Shown: piece after piece, positions 1-7,601 of the stretch
How the letters are laid out: every line of letters begins with the position of its first letter
Position numbering within the stretch: the stretch's first letter is position 1
Origin: an uncultured Oscillibacter sp.
GTDB taxonomy: Bacteria; Bacillota; Clostridia; Oscillospirales; Oscillospiraceae
Assembly: GCA_910584995.1 (NCBI GenBank)
Contig: CAJUDW010000012.1
Span: 1-64,000, forward strand
Direction: 5' to 3'
Length of the DNA: 64,000 nucleotides
Translations under genes and position numbers: made by a program
The notes under the pieces: generated by a model
Databases searched by the model: none
What the model was told of the DNA's origin: nothing
What the model saw: only the letters and a program-made list of their open reading frames with translations

Positions 1-334
1 AATAGCCAACCTCCACTTCTTGTGATTGGCTGTCTAAAGTCGATAAGCATATTTTAAAATTTTTCAGCCGCTCCAACAGATCGTGGTTGTCGATGAGAAG
101 GTTGTAGACCGCATCCTCAGAGAGGACGCCCCGTTTTAAATCCGAAGGGATTTTTCCTGCGCAGTCATCGTCGTAATCCTGCCTCCACCGACCGCCGCTG
201 TAGTAGGCCTCCAGTTCCGGCAGCCTGCTCCGGAGGGCTTCGTAACGGTCCAGGGCCTGCTCCAGGGAGGATACGGTCTCCTTGGCCTCGTTCAAAATGG
301 TTTCCATATGGGTGATGCGTTCAATCTGGTTCAT
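1..334 (-). CDS. DUF4298-like protein, 3' end cut by window edge
   Basis: The frame is open for 111 codons and leaves the window without a stop. The visible protein is acidic and soluble: an N-terminal helical stretch, then YYSGGRWRQDYDDDCAG and KRGVLSEDAVYNLL. I recognise this order of motifs as the DUF4298 family, whose members are about 100 residues long, so very little can be missing. The ATG is preceded by CAGGAGG. The family has no established function, and this call is from memory of the motif only. Confidence 0.7.
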   Translation of the reverse strand, partial: MNQIERITHMETILNEAKETVSSLEQALDRYEALRSRLPELEAYYSGGRWRQDYDDDCAGKIPSDLKRGVLSEDAVYNLLIDNHDLLERLKNFKICLSTLDSQSQEVEVGY

Positions 335-401
335 CGGCGCCTCCTGTTATCAATTTTTTAAGTATCCCAACCTCCCGGAAGTTTCCGTATGGAGGCAGAA
401 A

Positions 402-1103
402 TCATACCGGCGGCTTTTCGGGCGAAGCCGCTACCTCCCGCACAGTGAGCCGCTCCCCCTCCACGGTGAACCGCACCTCCAGCCCGGCAAACGTGAATCC
501 ATATATACGCTCCGGATCCGCCTGATACCGGGGCCGGGGATCCTGGGCCAGCACTGCCTCCAGCGCCTCCCGCCGTTCCGGGGGCACCCGTTCCAGAAGC
601 GCCGGGGGAATCTCCACCGTAAGCGGCGCCAAGGCGGGCTGCGGGGCAAAGCCCCCCGAGGCCTCCGGGATGCAGTCCGCGTAAGGGAGATAGGGCTTGA
701 TGTCCAGGATGGGCGTGCCGTCCACCAGATCTGCTCCCCGCACCCGGAGCACCGGCCCGGAAGGCCCCGCCGCCTCAATCCCTGCCAGTTTCACGGCAGA
801 GAGGCCGACAGGATTAGGCCGGAAGGGGGAACGGGTGGCAAAAACCCCCATCCGCCGGTTGCCCCCCAGCCGGGGCGGGCGCACGGTGGGGGACCAGGGG
901 CGTCCCGCCGCCTGGTGGAATACCCACACCAGCCAGAGATGGGAAAATCCCTCCAGACCCCGGAGGGCGGCGGGCTCCCGGTAAGGCGGCTCAAAGATAA
1001 TCTCCGCCTCCAGGGCCTCAACCAGGCCGCTCTGCCGGGGGACGCCGAATTTGGTGGAGAAGTCCGTGTGAATCCGGGCGATAGGCTCCATTGAAAATTC
1101 CAT
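402..1103 (-). CDS. trmO: tRNA (N6-threonylcarbamoyladenosine(37)-N6)-methyltransferase TrmO
   Basis: TrmO (TsaA/YaeB family) uses S-adenosylmethionine to methylate the t6A37 base next to the anticodon of certain tRNAs. The 233-residue protein opens with EPIARIHTDFSTKFGVPRQ and continues with HLWLVWVFHQ, then GVFATRSPFRPNPVGLS, which is the family signature forming the SAM site, and LDIKPYLPYAD. A more upstream in-frame start exists, but the ATG used here follows a GGGGG Shine-Dalgarno-like run at normal spacing and puts the conserved N-terminus first. It is monocistronic, with its own promoter just upstream. Confidence 0.9.
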   Translation of the reverse strand: MEFSMEPIARIHTDFSTKFGVPRQSGLVEALEAEIIFEPPYREPAALRGLEGFSHLWLVWVFHQAAGRPWSPTVRPPRLGGNRRMGVFATRSPFRPNPVGLSAVKLAGIEAAGPSGPVLRVRGADLVDGTPILDIKPYLPYADCIPEASGGFAPQPALAPLTVEIPPALLERVPPERREALEAVLAQDPRPRYQADPERIYGFTFAGLEVRFTVEGERLTVREVAASPEKPPV

Positions 1104-1134
1104 AAATACCCCCGCAAAACTTGAAGTTTTCCCC

Positions 1135-1163
1135 ATTATACACGATCTTTTCCACAAAAGCAA
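1135..1163 (-). promoter_or_regulatory. promoter of trmO
   Basis: Reading leftward, TTGCTT (1163-1158) is followed after 17 bases by TATAAT (1140-1135), about 30 bases upstream of the trmO start. It matches the housekeeping sigma consensus well in both boxes and spacing. Confidence 0.7.
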
Positions 1164-1167
1164 AACA

Positions 1168-1201
1168 AAAAAGACGCCCCGGAGCGGCTGCCCCAGGGCG
1201 T
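1168..1201 (-). terminator. rho-independent terminator after the small lipoprotein gene
   Basis: On the minus strand ACGCCC (1201-1196) pairs with GGGCGT (1179-1174) across a GC-rich, partly paired loop, followed by CTTTTTTG. It lies directly behind the stop of the lipoprotein gene. Confidence 0.65.
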
Positions 1202-1208
1202 GGCTGCG

Positions 1209-1691
1209 TTAGATCCGGTCGCTGCCGGGTGTTACGGCATTTTCGTGATCCGTCAGATCGCCGTCCTTGTCATGGACGTGGGCATTGCGGACCATCTGGC
1301 CGAAGCTGGTGCCCAGATGACGCCGGCCGTTGGCGCTGATGCCGTTGGCGGTTCCGTCGGTCATGTCGGCCACGCCGTCCCGGATGTTATCGCCGGCCTG
1401 CTCCATGTCGTCCCGGATGCCGTCGCCGATGTCGTCCAGGTCATCCTGGAGACCGTCGCCGGCAGAATTGGAGCCGGTTGTACCGTCGTCCTGGATACCG
1501 TTGTCCTGGCTCCCGGTATTGCCGCCGACGATGGGATCATTTTGATTGCCGCCGTTTCCTGTGCCGGAGTTGTCGGAAACGCCGTCATTGGCGTTGTCGC
1601 CGCCGGCGGGGGGCTCATCCTTGCTACCGCAGGCCGCAAGGGTGAAGATCAGCATCAGGGTGGCCAGCAAAAGTGCAGAATTTCTTCTCAT
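1209..1691 (-). CDS. small secreted lipoprotein
   Basis: A 160-residue predicted lipoprotein of unknown function. Residues 1-20 form a signal peptide (MRRNSALLLATLMLIFTLAAC) with lipobox LAAC, so the mature protein should be lipid-anchored outside the membrane. The rest is low complexity, rich in Gly, Asn and Asp, with repeated D-D-x-x-D-x-I-x-D-x-x patterns and a His-rich HLGTSFGQMVRNAHVHDKDGD region near the end. The frame is open further upstream, but this ATG is preceded by AAGGAGG and starts exactly at the signal peptide. Transcription may begin about 290 bases upstream at a structured leader (about 1858-1990). No family recognised. Confidence 0.75.
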   Translation of the reverse strand: MRRNSALLLATLMLIFTLAACGSKDEPPAGGDNANDGVSDNSGTGNGGNQNDPIVGGNTGSQDNGIQDDGTTGSNSAGDGLQDDLDDIGDGIRDDMEQAGDNIRDGVADMTDGTANGISANGRRHLGTSFGQMVRNAHVHDKDGDLTDHENAVTPGSDRI

Positions 1692-1857
1692 TGGGTGTTC
1701 CTCCTTCCGCGGGGGTAGTGGGCCCTGCCTGCTCCTCCAAAAGACCGGCGTTGTTTCCGGCCCTCCGGAGGATGGCGGCAGAGTTGCCGGAAATTTGTGG
1801 TTTCCGGCGGTGATCTCATGGATAATTGCCGCTGTTTCTGCCATGCTGTAAAACAGG

Positions 1858-1990
1858 AGGCCGCCAATGCAGGCCGGCTTTGCCAATCAGCCGGGAAAAC
1901 AACGGGCGTTTGAACACGAGACCGTTTGCGATACCCGGACCCCGTGTTGGCAGCGGGTCCGGGTATTCCCGGTCTCGCCGGCCATTGCGT
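1858..1990 (-). ncRNA. candidate structured RNA leader with a possible pseudoknot
   Basis: Seen directly: a 12-bp perfect stem (1931-1942 with 1955-1966), an 8-bp stem outside it (1917-1924 with 1970-1977) and a 7-bp closing helix (1872-1878 with 1977-1983, sharing one base with the previous stem) flanked by CAAT/ATTG. The 12-base hairpin loop contains TTGGCA (1947-1952, plus strand) and the downstream single strand contains its exact complement TGCCAA (1881-1886), so loop and tail could form a pseudoknot. A TATAAT box (1996-1991, leftward) would start transcription at the helix base; no good -35 is visible. I could not match it to a named riboswitch or to 6S RNA. Confidence 0.4.
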
Positions 1991-2275
1991 ATTATATGCC
2001 GGAAGAGCGGCGGAACTCATAGTATTTTTTGAAAATCCTCCTTTCATTTTCCATAGGGCCACTAAAACAGGGTGAAAAGTTCACAAAACAGCCGTCCGGA
2101 ATGGCCCGGGGCAAAATTTTTAAACGGGGAAAAAGAATTTTCTACAGTTGGTTTTGCGGTATATCTACCAAAAATCGCCGGGTATTCTGTATAAACCTCA
2201 AGGAAAGTGGTATAATCTAACAAAAAGATTTTTGCCGGTATAGCGTAATTCTACAAAAGTTATGGAAATTCACTG

Positions 2276-2304
2276 TTGACGGGATGGAAAAAAGCAGTTA
2301 TGAT
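2276..2304 (+). promoter_or_regulatory. promoter of ptsH
   Basis: TTGACG (2276-2281), a 17-base spacer and TATGAT (2299-2304): a near-consensus housekeeping promoter, leaving a leader of about 80 bases before the HPr start. Confidence 0.8.
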
Positions 2305-2391
2305 ATAAATAGTAAATTTTCTTTGTGCCAAAGGAACCGCGCGATTTTGACCCGGGGAGAAGACTTGGTTATAGAAAAGGAGAGCTGTATC

Positions 2392-2658
2392 ATGTATACA
2401 CAGGAAATCACTGTTAATAACGAAGTGGGCCTTCACGCCCGCCCTGCCACATTCTTTATTCAAAAGGCCAATGAGTTTAAAAGCGGCATTTGGGTGGAGA
2501 AAGAGGATCGCCGCGTCAACGCCAAGAGCCTGCTGGGCGTTTTGTCTTTGGGCATCGTGAAGGGGACTGCCATCACCTTGATCGCGGACGGCGCTGACGA
2601 GAAAGAGGCTGTCAGCGCCCTGATTGAGTTGATCAACGACAACTTCGGCGAGGAATAA
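2392..2658 (+). CDS. ptsH: HPr family phosphocarrier protein
   Basis: HPr passes phosphate from enzyme I to sugar-specific PTS enzymes II and, in Firmicutes, acts in catabolite control when phosphorylated on Ser46 by HPr kinase. The 88-residue product has the usual length, phospho-acceptor His15 in GLHARPAT, and Ser46 in NAKSLLGVLSLG, so both sites are intact. The start ATG is preceded by AAAGGAGAG; a longer frame upstream covers the promoter and is not used. It is followed by a terminator and then uvrC. No other PTS gene is in the window, so whether it serves sugar uptake or mainly regulation cannot be told. Confidence 0.92.
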   Translation: MYTQEITVNNEVGLHARPATFFIQKANEFKSGIWVEKEDRRVNAKSLLGVLSLGIVKGTAITLIADGADEKEAVSALIELINDNFGEE

Positions 2659-2672
2659 GGATGGATACCCAT

Positions 2673-2704
2673 GCGGCTCCGCCATTTGCGGGGCCGCTTT
2701 TTTT
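2673..2704 (+). terminator. terminator between ptsH and uvrC
   Basis: GCGGCTCCGC (2673-2682) pairs with GCGGGGCCGC (2688-2697) with one G-U pair, followed by seven T. It separates ptsH from uvrC, although the uvrC ribosome site follows at once, so some read-through is likely. Confidence 0.8.
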
Positions 2705-2720
2705 GTAGGAGGCGACGGCT

Positions 2721-4562
2721 GTGACAAAGGATGAACTGCGGGAAAAAGCGGGAGCCCTGCCGCTGCTGCCGGGGGTCTATCTGATGATGGACAAGGCCGG
2801 CAAGGTGATCTACGTGGGAAAGGCAAAAAAGTTGAAAAACCGGGTGAGCCAGTATTTTCAGGAGAGCGCCTCCCACACCGCCAAGACAAGACAGATGGTC
2901 AGCCAGGTGGATCACTTTGACACCATCTTTGTCTCCAGCGAGTTCGAGGCCCTGGTACTGGAGAACTCCCTCATCAAGAGGCATATGCCCCGGTACAATA
3001 TCCTTTTGAAGGACGACAAGGGGTATCCCTTTGTGCGCCTGAGCCGGGAGACGTATCCCAGGTTTACCATGGTCCACAAGTGGGCCAGCGACGGGGCCCG
3101 GTACTTCGGGCCTTTCGGCGGCCGTTTTGAGACCCGGCAGGCCCTGGACGCGGTGCTGTCGGCCCTGCGCCTGCCCACCTGCGGGAGGAAGTTCCCACGG
3201 GACATCGGGGCGGAGCGGCCCTGCCTAAACTTCCATATGGGCCGGTGCGACGGCTTCTGCCGCCCGGAGATGACGGCGGAGGAGTACCGCCGCCGGATAG
3301 AGCAGGCGGTGCTGATGCTGGAGGGGAAGTCCAAGCAGGTCCTGCGGGAGATGACCGCCGAGATGGAGGCGGAGGCGGAGGCGCTGCGGTTTGAGCGGGC
3401 GGCGCTGCTGCGGGATCGGATCAACGCCATCAGCGCCCTCAGCAAAAAGCAGACGGTTATTGCCGGGCTCTGCGCAGACACGGACGTCTGGGGCCTGTAC
3501 AAGGGCGCGGGGAAATGCTGCTATGCGGTGCTCCACATGGAAGAGGGGAATCTGGCTGGCCGGGAAACGGAACTGTTTTCCGCCCCCATGGAGGAGACCG
3601 AGATAGAGATGCTCTCCGCGCTGACGGCCCAGTATTACTTGCCCCGGGCCATCCTGCCTCACGAAATCCTGCTGCCCATTGATACCGGGGAGTGCGAGAA
3701 CCTCTCGGAGGTGCTGACAAAGCGGGCAGGCCACAAGGTCTGGGTACACGTCCCCCGCCGGGGGGAGAAGGTGGATTTGCAAGCCATGGCCCAGAAGAAC
3801 GCCGCTGAGGAGGCGGAGCGGGCCACCAGCGCCGAGGAGCGGGTGGCCCACACCCTGGAACTGTTGGAAAAGATGCTGGATCTGCCGTCCCCGCCTAAAC
3901 GGATGGAGTCCTTTGATATTTCCAACACGGGGAAGAGCGACATTGTAGCCTCCATGGTGGTCTACAGCGGGGCGCGGCCCCTGAAAAGCGCCTACCGCCG
4001 GTTTCGTATCAAGGAACTGGAAGGGCATCCCGACGACTACGCCTCTATGCGGGAGGTTATCCGCCGCCGCCTCCAGCGGGCGGCCGACGGGGACGAAAAG
4101 TTCCTGCCCCTGCCGGATGTGTTCCTGATTGACGGTGGCGAGACCCACGCCCAGGCGGCCCAGGCGGTGGCCCGGGAGTTTGGGGTCAGCGTCCCTATCT
4201 TCGGTATGGTGAAGGACGACCGCCACCGGACCCGGGCCCTGATGACCCCGGAGGGCCGGGAGATTGGCATAGTGGGCAATCCGGCGGTATTCACCCTGAT
4301 CGGGCAGATCCAGGAGGAGACCCACCGGTTTGCCATCACCTACCACCACGAGAGCCACAGCAAAAGCGCCACCCGTTCCCTGCTGGACGGGATTCCCGGC
4401 GTGGGGCCAAAGCGGCGGGAGGAACTGCGGAAGCGGTTCGGGACCATCAAGGCCATCCGGGAGGCGGACGTGGAAGCCCTGGCGGCCGTGGTGCCCCGGG
4501 GGGCGGCGGAGGCTGTCTGGAAGCACTTCCACCAGGAGGCGGAAAAAGGGGAGAAGGATTGA
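2721..4562 (+). CDS. uvrC: UvrABC system protein C (excinuclease subunit)
   Basis: UvrC makes the two incisions flanking a DNA lesion in nucleotide excision repair, acting with UvrB. The 613-residue protein has the expected order: GIY-YIG nuclease domain (about 14-92; PGVYLMMDKAGKVIYVGKA), Cys-bearing linker (LPTCGRKFPRDIG), UVR motif for UvrB binding (about 200-235), UvrC RNase H-like C-terminal nuclease (GHPDDYASMREVIRRR, DVFLIDGGETHAQ) and a C-terminal helix-hairpin-helix pair (IPGVGPKRREELRKRFG). Start is GTG, preceded by AGGAGG. Length is typical. It ends just before a bidirectional terminator. Confidence 0.97.
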   Translation: MTKDELREKAGALPLLPGVYLMMDKAGKVIYVGKAKKLKNRVSQYFQESASHTAKTRQMVSQVDHFDTIFVSSEFEALVLENSLIKRHMPRYNILLKDDKGYPFVRLSRETYPRFTMVHKWASDGARYFGPFGGRFETRQALDAVLSALRLPTCGRKFPRDIGAERPCLNFHMGRCDGFCRPEMTAEEYRRRIEQAVLMLEGKSKQVLREMTAEMEAEAEALRFERAALLRDRINAISALSKKQTVIAGLCADTDVWGLYKGAGKCCYAVLHMEEGNLAGRETELFSAPMEETEIEMLSALTAQYYLPRAILPHEILLPIDTGECENLSEVLTKRAGHKVWVHVPRRGEKVDLQAMAQKNAAEEAERATSAEERVAHTLELLEKMLDLPSPPKRMESFDISNTGKSDIVASMVVYSGARPLKSAYRRFRIKELEGHPDDYASMREVIRRRLQRAADGDEKFLPLPDVFLIDGGETHAQAAQAVAREFGVSVPIFGMVKDDRHRTRALMTPEGREIGIVGNPAVFTLIGQIQEETHRFAITYHHESHSKSATRSLLDGIPGVGPKRREELRKRFGTIKAIREADVEALAAVVPRGAAEAVWKHFHQEAEKGEKD

Positions 4563-4585
4563 CAGCTGCTGAAGGCGTGGAATCG

Positions 4586-4620
4586 AAAACGGCCTGTCCG
4601 CAAGGACAGGCCGTTTTTTA
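4586..4620. terminator. bidirectional terminator between uvrC and the convergent membrane gene
   Basis: AAAACGGCCTGTCC pairs with GGACAGGCCGTTTT across the loop GCAA, with A-tract and T-tract at either end, so it can stop transcripts from both sides. It overlaps the last codons of the minus-strand gene. Confidence 0.85.
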
Positions 4621-5136
4621 TGATTTGAAAAACCGTTTCCGGAATTTTACCCGCCAGAGATCCGTCAGCCGCTTCAGGCAGAGATCCAGCAGGAGAAAAA
4701 CCGCAATGCCCAGTACCAGCAGCAGTGCGTTGAACCAGGGGGCGGAGGACAGCAGATCCGCTGTCAGGCCCATCAGCCGCAGCAGGAAGCCGTACAGCAG
4801 AAGGAGCATCCCGCCGCCAATCCCCAGTTTTGCCAGCAGGCGCAGAAGCCGGGAGGGTATCCGCCAAATCCGGGGCCGGAGGATGGGATACCAGCCGAAA
4901 GCGGCGTATACCAGCGCCAGTTCCCGATCCGGCGACAGCAGGAGCCCCAGCAGGGACACAGCCGCCCAAGCGGCCCCTGCGGCCTTCGGCCCGCACTCCT
5001 CCAGCACCGGCAGCAGCGCCGCCATGGCAAGGATAGGGGCGCAGTAGGTGGCGATGCCCAGCATGCCGCCCATTGTCAGGAAGGCTGCCGCCAAGGCGGA
5101 GAGTATGCCGGAAAGGGTCATTTGGCGGCTGCTCAT
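4618..5136 (-). CDS. multi-pass membrane protein coupled to the LTA-synthase-like gene
   Basis: A 172-residue, very hydrophobic protein with about five predicted membrane segments and a basic C-terminus (LKRLTDLWRVKFRKRFFKS). No catalytic motif was seen; the overall look recalls small S-component or YybS-type membrane proteins, but that is a guess. The ATG overlaps the stop of the upstream gene as ATGA, and AAGGATG lies upstream of it inside that gene, so translation is probably coupled. A longer start is open but lacks a ribosome site. Coupling suggests a job in the same envelope process. Confidence 0.6.
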   Translation of the reverse strand: MSSRQMTLSGILSALAAAFLTMGGMLGIATYCAPILAMAALLPVLEECGPKAAGAAWAAVSLLGLLLSPDRELALVYAAFGWYPILRPRIWRIPSRLLRLLAKLGIGGGMLLLLYGFLLRLMGLTADLLSSAPWFNALLLVLGIAVFLLLDLCLKRLTDLWRVKFRKRFFKS

Positions 5137-7022
5137 TTGGCCACATCCTTGTATATCAGCTTGTAATAACTCCAGTTCCGCCATTTCTCCAGCAGACGGG
5201 TCTGTGCTTCCGTTGGCGTCATCCCAGCGGAGGCGTCCATAGGCACGCAGATCTGGTTCTGCACGACCGGCAGTTCCCGCCGCATCTCGTTCAGGAAGGA
5301 GAACCAGGGGCTTTCCTCCCGCCGCCCGGTCAGTTCCAGGGTCAGGGCCCCCAGATAAGCGGCGGAGATCACCCGATCCTCCGGCAGATCCAGGGCCTGG
5401 ACGGCGTTGTCCCAGTCCAGGGCCTCTGCCGCCGCGTCGTTGGCCCAGATGACATAGGGGGTTTTATAGGCCGTCAGGTTCCCCTGCCCTTCCGTGGCGG
5501 AAAATACGTCGATGCCCAATTCCTTGTAGCCCAGCTGGCCATCTCCCAAGTGGGGCAGATGATCCCCCCAGAAGACCAGCACAACCGGCTCTTTCCGTCC
5601 GGTGAAATAGTCCGTCAGACGGCCCAGCATGGCGTCGGCGTCCCGGACGCCCTCTACATACACCGCCAGCTGGGTTTCCGTGTCCGGCGACAGAGTAGCG
5701 TTGGTCTGGACGGCGGGGAAGGTATACTCCTCCCCGTACTTGTCGATGGTATAGGCCATGTGGTTTTGGATGGTGGTGGTGTAATGGAACAGGGGGAGGC
5801 CCTGATCCGCCGACGACCGGAAGGCGTCCTCAATCAGGCCCGCCATATAATCGTCCGTCACCCAGGTACCCTTGTAGTCCGGATTTTCCATCTCGTCAAT
5901 GAAACGGGTCTCCTCCGCCCCCAGCCAGCGGTAGACATTCTCACGGTTGTAGAACCAGTCGTAACCGGGGTGGAAGAAGGAAGTGTGATAGCCGTCCCGG
6001 CTAAAGACGCGGAACAGGCTGTCCAGATCCCGGTTGACCACCCGCATAGCAGAGGTGGCGGTGGCGGAGAGGGCGTTGGTCTGCATCCCTGTCAGGACGT
6101 CAAATTCCGTGTTGGCGGTGCCTCCCGCGAAGCCGGGAACCACCAGGTGGCCCGCAATGGCGTGGGGGCTTTTTTGCAGGGCGTGGAGGTTGGCCAGGGG
6201 ATCGTCCGCCGCCCCGTAGGCGAAAGCGGCGGCGTCGGTAATGTCGGAAAAGCCTTCGTCCATGATCATGATGACGCTGACATCTGCGCCCTGTCCGGGC
6301 AGATCCCCGGTTTCCCAGCTTTCCGCCTGGGATTTGTTGAAATTCTGGGGCTTGTCCACCAGATAGGTGGTGAATTGATGGCAGAAGTTATAGGGGAAGC
6401 CGGTCTCGTTGAAGACCACGGAGAGCCGGTAGGGGTTAGAGGTAGGGAGGCTGTTGTAGAGGCCGTCGGAGGCATAGAGGGTAACGATCAGCAGGGCCAG
6501 GAGGCCCAGGCTCCCGGCGGCCCCCAGCAGGGAGCCCTTCCAGCCCCGCAGGCGGGGGGACGGGCAGGGGGCGGGTTTGAAAATCAATCCCAGGAAGAGG
6601 AAAACCGCCGTCAGCAGGAAGATCAGCAGGATAAATTTCACCGGGTAAGCGATGCTGTATTCCCCTGCCGCGCTGAACGCTTCCTTCAGCAGGGAGAAAT
6701 CCCGGGGGAACACCGGCTCGTCCCGCACCTCGATTTTGATGCGGTTGGCTACGGATAAAACGCCTACCAGGAAATTGGCCAAGGCCGCGCCGTAGAAGAC
6801 GTTCCGCAGCAAAAAGGCGCATACCAGCAGCAAAAGGCCCACCGGCAGCCCGTTCAGGATAATCAGAAGGGGGTTCCGCAGCAGGATGCCCAGGACGCTC
6901 CCGATAGCGATGGGCTGGCACCACAGGGCCAGCAAGGTGACGGCCCCCGCAGAGAGTACGGCTGCCAGCAGGGACCAGGGCAGGGTAAGGCGGCGGACAG
7001 GCAGTGGTTGAAAACGGTTCAA
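5133..7022 (-). CDS. LTA synthase family sulfatase-fold membrane enzyme
   Basis: Enzymes of this family move glycerol phosphate or similar groups from lipid donors to surface polymers, with the catalytic domain outside the cell. The 629-residue protein has about five N-terminal membrane segments (residues 15-185) and an alkaline-phosphatase/sulfatase-fold domain. Expected residues are visible: metal ligand Glu256 (in MDEGF, where LtaS has ESF), nucleophile Thr302 in GGTANTEFD, and the metal-binding FWGDHLPHLG near 500. Substrate cannot be read from sequence; teichoic acid synthesis is an inference. It has its own consensus promoter. Confidence 0.85.
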   Translation of the reverse strand: MNRFQPLPVRRLTLPWSLLAAVLSAGAVTLLALWCQPIAIGSVLGILLRNPLLIILNGLPVGLLLLVCAFLLRNVFYGAALANFLVGVLSVANRIKIEVRDEPVFPRDFSLLKEAFSAAGEYSIAYPVKFILLIFLLTAVFLFLGLIFKPAPCPSPRLRGWKGSLLGAAGSLGLLALLIVTLYASDGLYNSLPTSNPYRLSVVFNETGFPYNFCHQFTTYLVDKPQNFNKSQAESWETGDLPGQGADVSVIMIMDEGFSDITDAAAFAYGAADDPLANLHALQKSPHAIAGHLVVPGFAGGTANTEFDVLTGMQTNALSATATSAMRVVNRDLDSLFRVFSRDGYHTSFFHPGYDWFYNRENVYRWLGAEETRFIDEMENPDYKGTWVTDDYMAGLIEDAFRSSADQGLPLFHYTTTIQNHMAYTIDKYGEEYTFPAVQTNATLSPDTETQLAVYVEGVRDADAMLGRLTDYFTGRKEPVVLVFWGDHLPHLGDGQLGYKELGIDVFSATEGQGNLTAYKTPYVIWANDAAAEALDWDNAVQALDLPEDRVISAAYLGALTLELTGRREESPWFSFLNEMRRELPVVQNQICVPMDASAGMTPTEAQTRLLEKWRNWSYYKLIYKDVAK

Positions 7023-7097
7023 AGAATCATATCCTTTCCGGTAAGTCCCAACACCGGAATGGGGATTCCGGCGATGATTTGACAGATGTGATAGTCA

Positions 7098-7126
7098 ATT
7101 ATACCAGAAGCAGGCGTTTTTGACAA
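7098..7126 (-). promoter_or_regulatory. promoter of the LTA-synthase-like operon
   Basis: Leftward TTGTCA (7126-7121), 17 bases, TATAAT (7103-7098). The -10 is perfect and the -35 differs from consensus by one base. Confidence 0.85.
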
Positions 7127-7534
7127 GTGTTTGAGCATTCCGGCGATGTTCCCCGGAAGGGCAGGCGGTTTTGGACGCAAAAAGGCGGCCGCCCTTCCGG
7201 GCAGCCGCCTTGGTGGGATGGCCTGTCGATTTTTTCGCAGAAGATCCGCCGCCAGTCAAAATAGAGGCAAGGGCGCGAAGAAAGGGCCGATGCCCGGCGG
7301 ATACCTTACAGGGATGTGCCTCCCAGGAATCCATAGGCGGCGCGGGAAGAAAGGGCGGCAGGCAGCACCGGGCCTGCGTTAGGGGCGGCCAAATGTACCT
7401 CCCTGCCTGCCGGATGCGTCCAAATCCCTCCCTGTCTGCCTGCTGCCGGACAGCACGTCCGCCGGATCCGCGCAGGGCAGAGGCCGGGGGCGTTTTTGCC
7501 ATAGGCGCCGCCGGGACGGTTTTGGGAAAAGAAA
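7127..7534. other. gene-free GC-rich stretch with internal repeats
   Basis: No convincing coding sequence was found on either strand: open frames exist but have no ribosome site or recognisable protein. The stretch contains a terminator-like hairpin at its left end and imperfect direct repeats (GAAGAAAGGGC twice near 7277 and 7347; CCAAAT followed by CTCCCTG twice near 7390 and 7420). It may be decayed coding DNA or hold an unrecognised RNA. Confidence 0.4.
7177..7211 (-). terminator. terminator-like hairpin with no obvious gene upstream
   Basis: On the minus strand AAGGCGGC (7211-7204), an inner GCCC/GGGC pair and GCCGCCTT (7189-7182) form a stem ending in TTTTTGCG. It would end a leftward transcript coming from the gene-free stretch to its right. 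Confidence 0.5.
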
Positions 7535-7563
7535 TTGAAAGGAAGCAAATCCTGTGATAGAAT
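7535..7563 (+). promoter_or_regulatory. promoter of the SnoaL-like gene
   Basis: TTGAAA (7535-7540), 17 bases, TAGAAT (7558-7563), 38 bases before the start codon. Confidence 0.7.
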
Positions 7564-7601
7564 CAAAGGGTCGAGTTTAAGATTGGACGGAGGGGAACGA
7601 T

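Noticed and set aside
1858..1990. 6S RNA
   Set aside because: The total length is shorter than usual and the large central bubble expected of 6S RNA is not symmetric here; the loop-tail complement fits a pseudoknot better.
7095..7502. Leftward frame in the gene-free stretch
   Set aside because: Composition is erratic (Ala, Arg, Pro, Gly rich), it has no ribosome site, and it runs through both the terminator hairpin and the promoter of the LTA-synthase-like gene.
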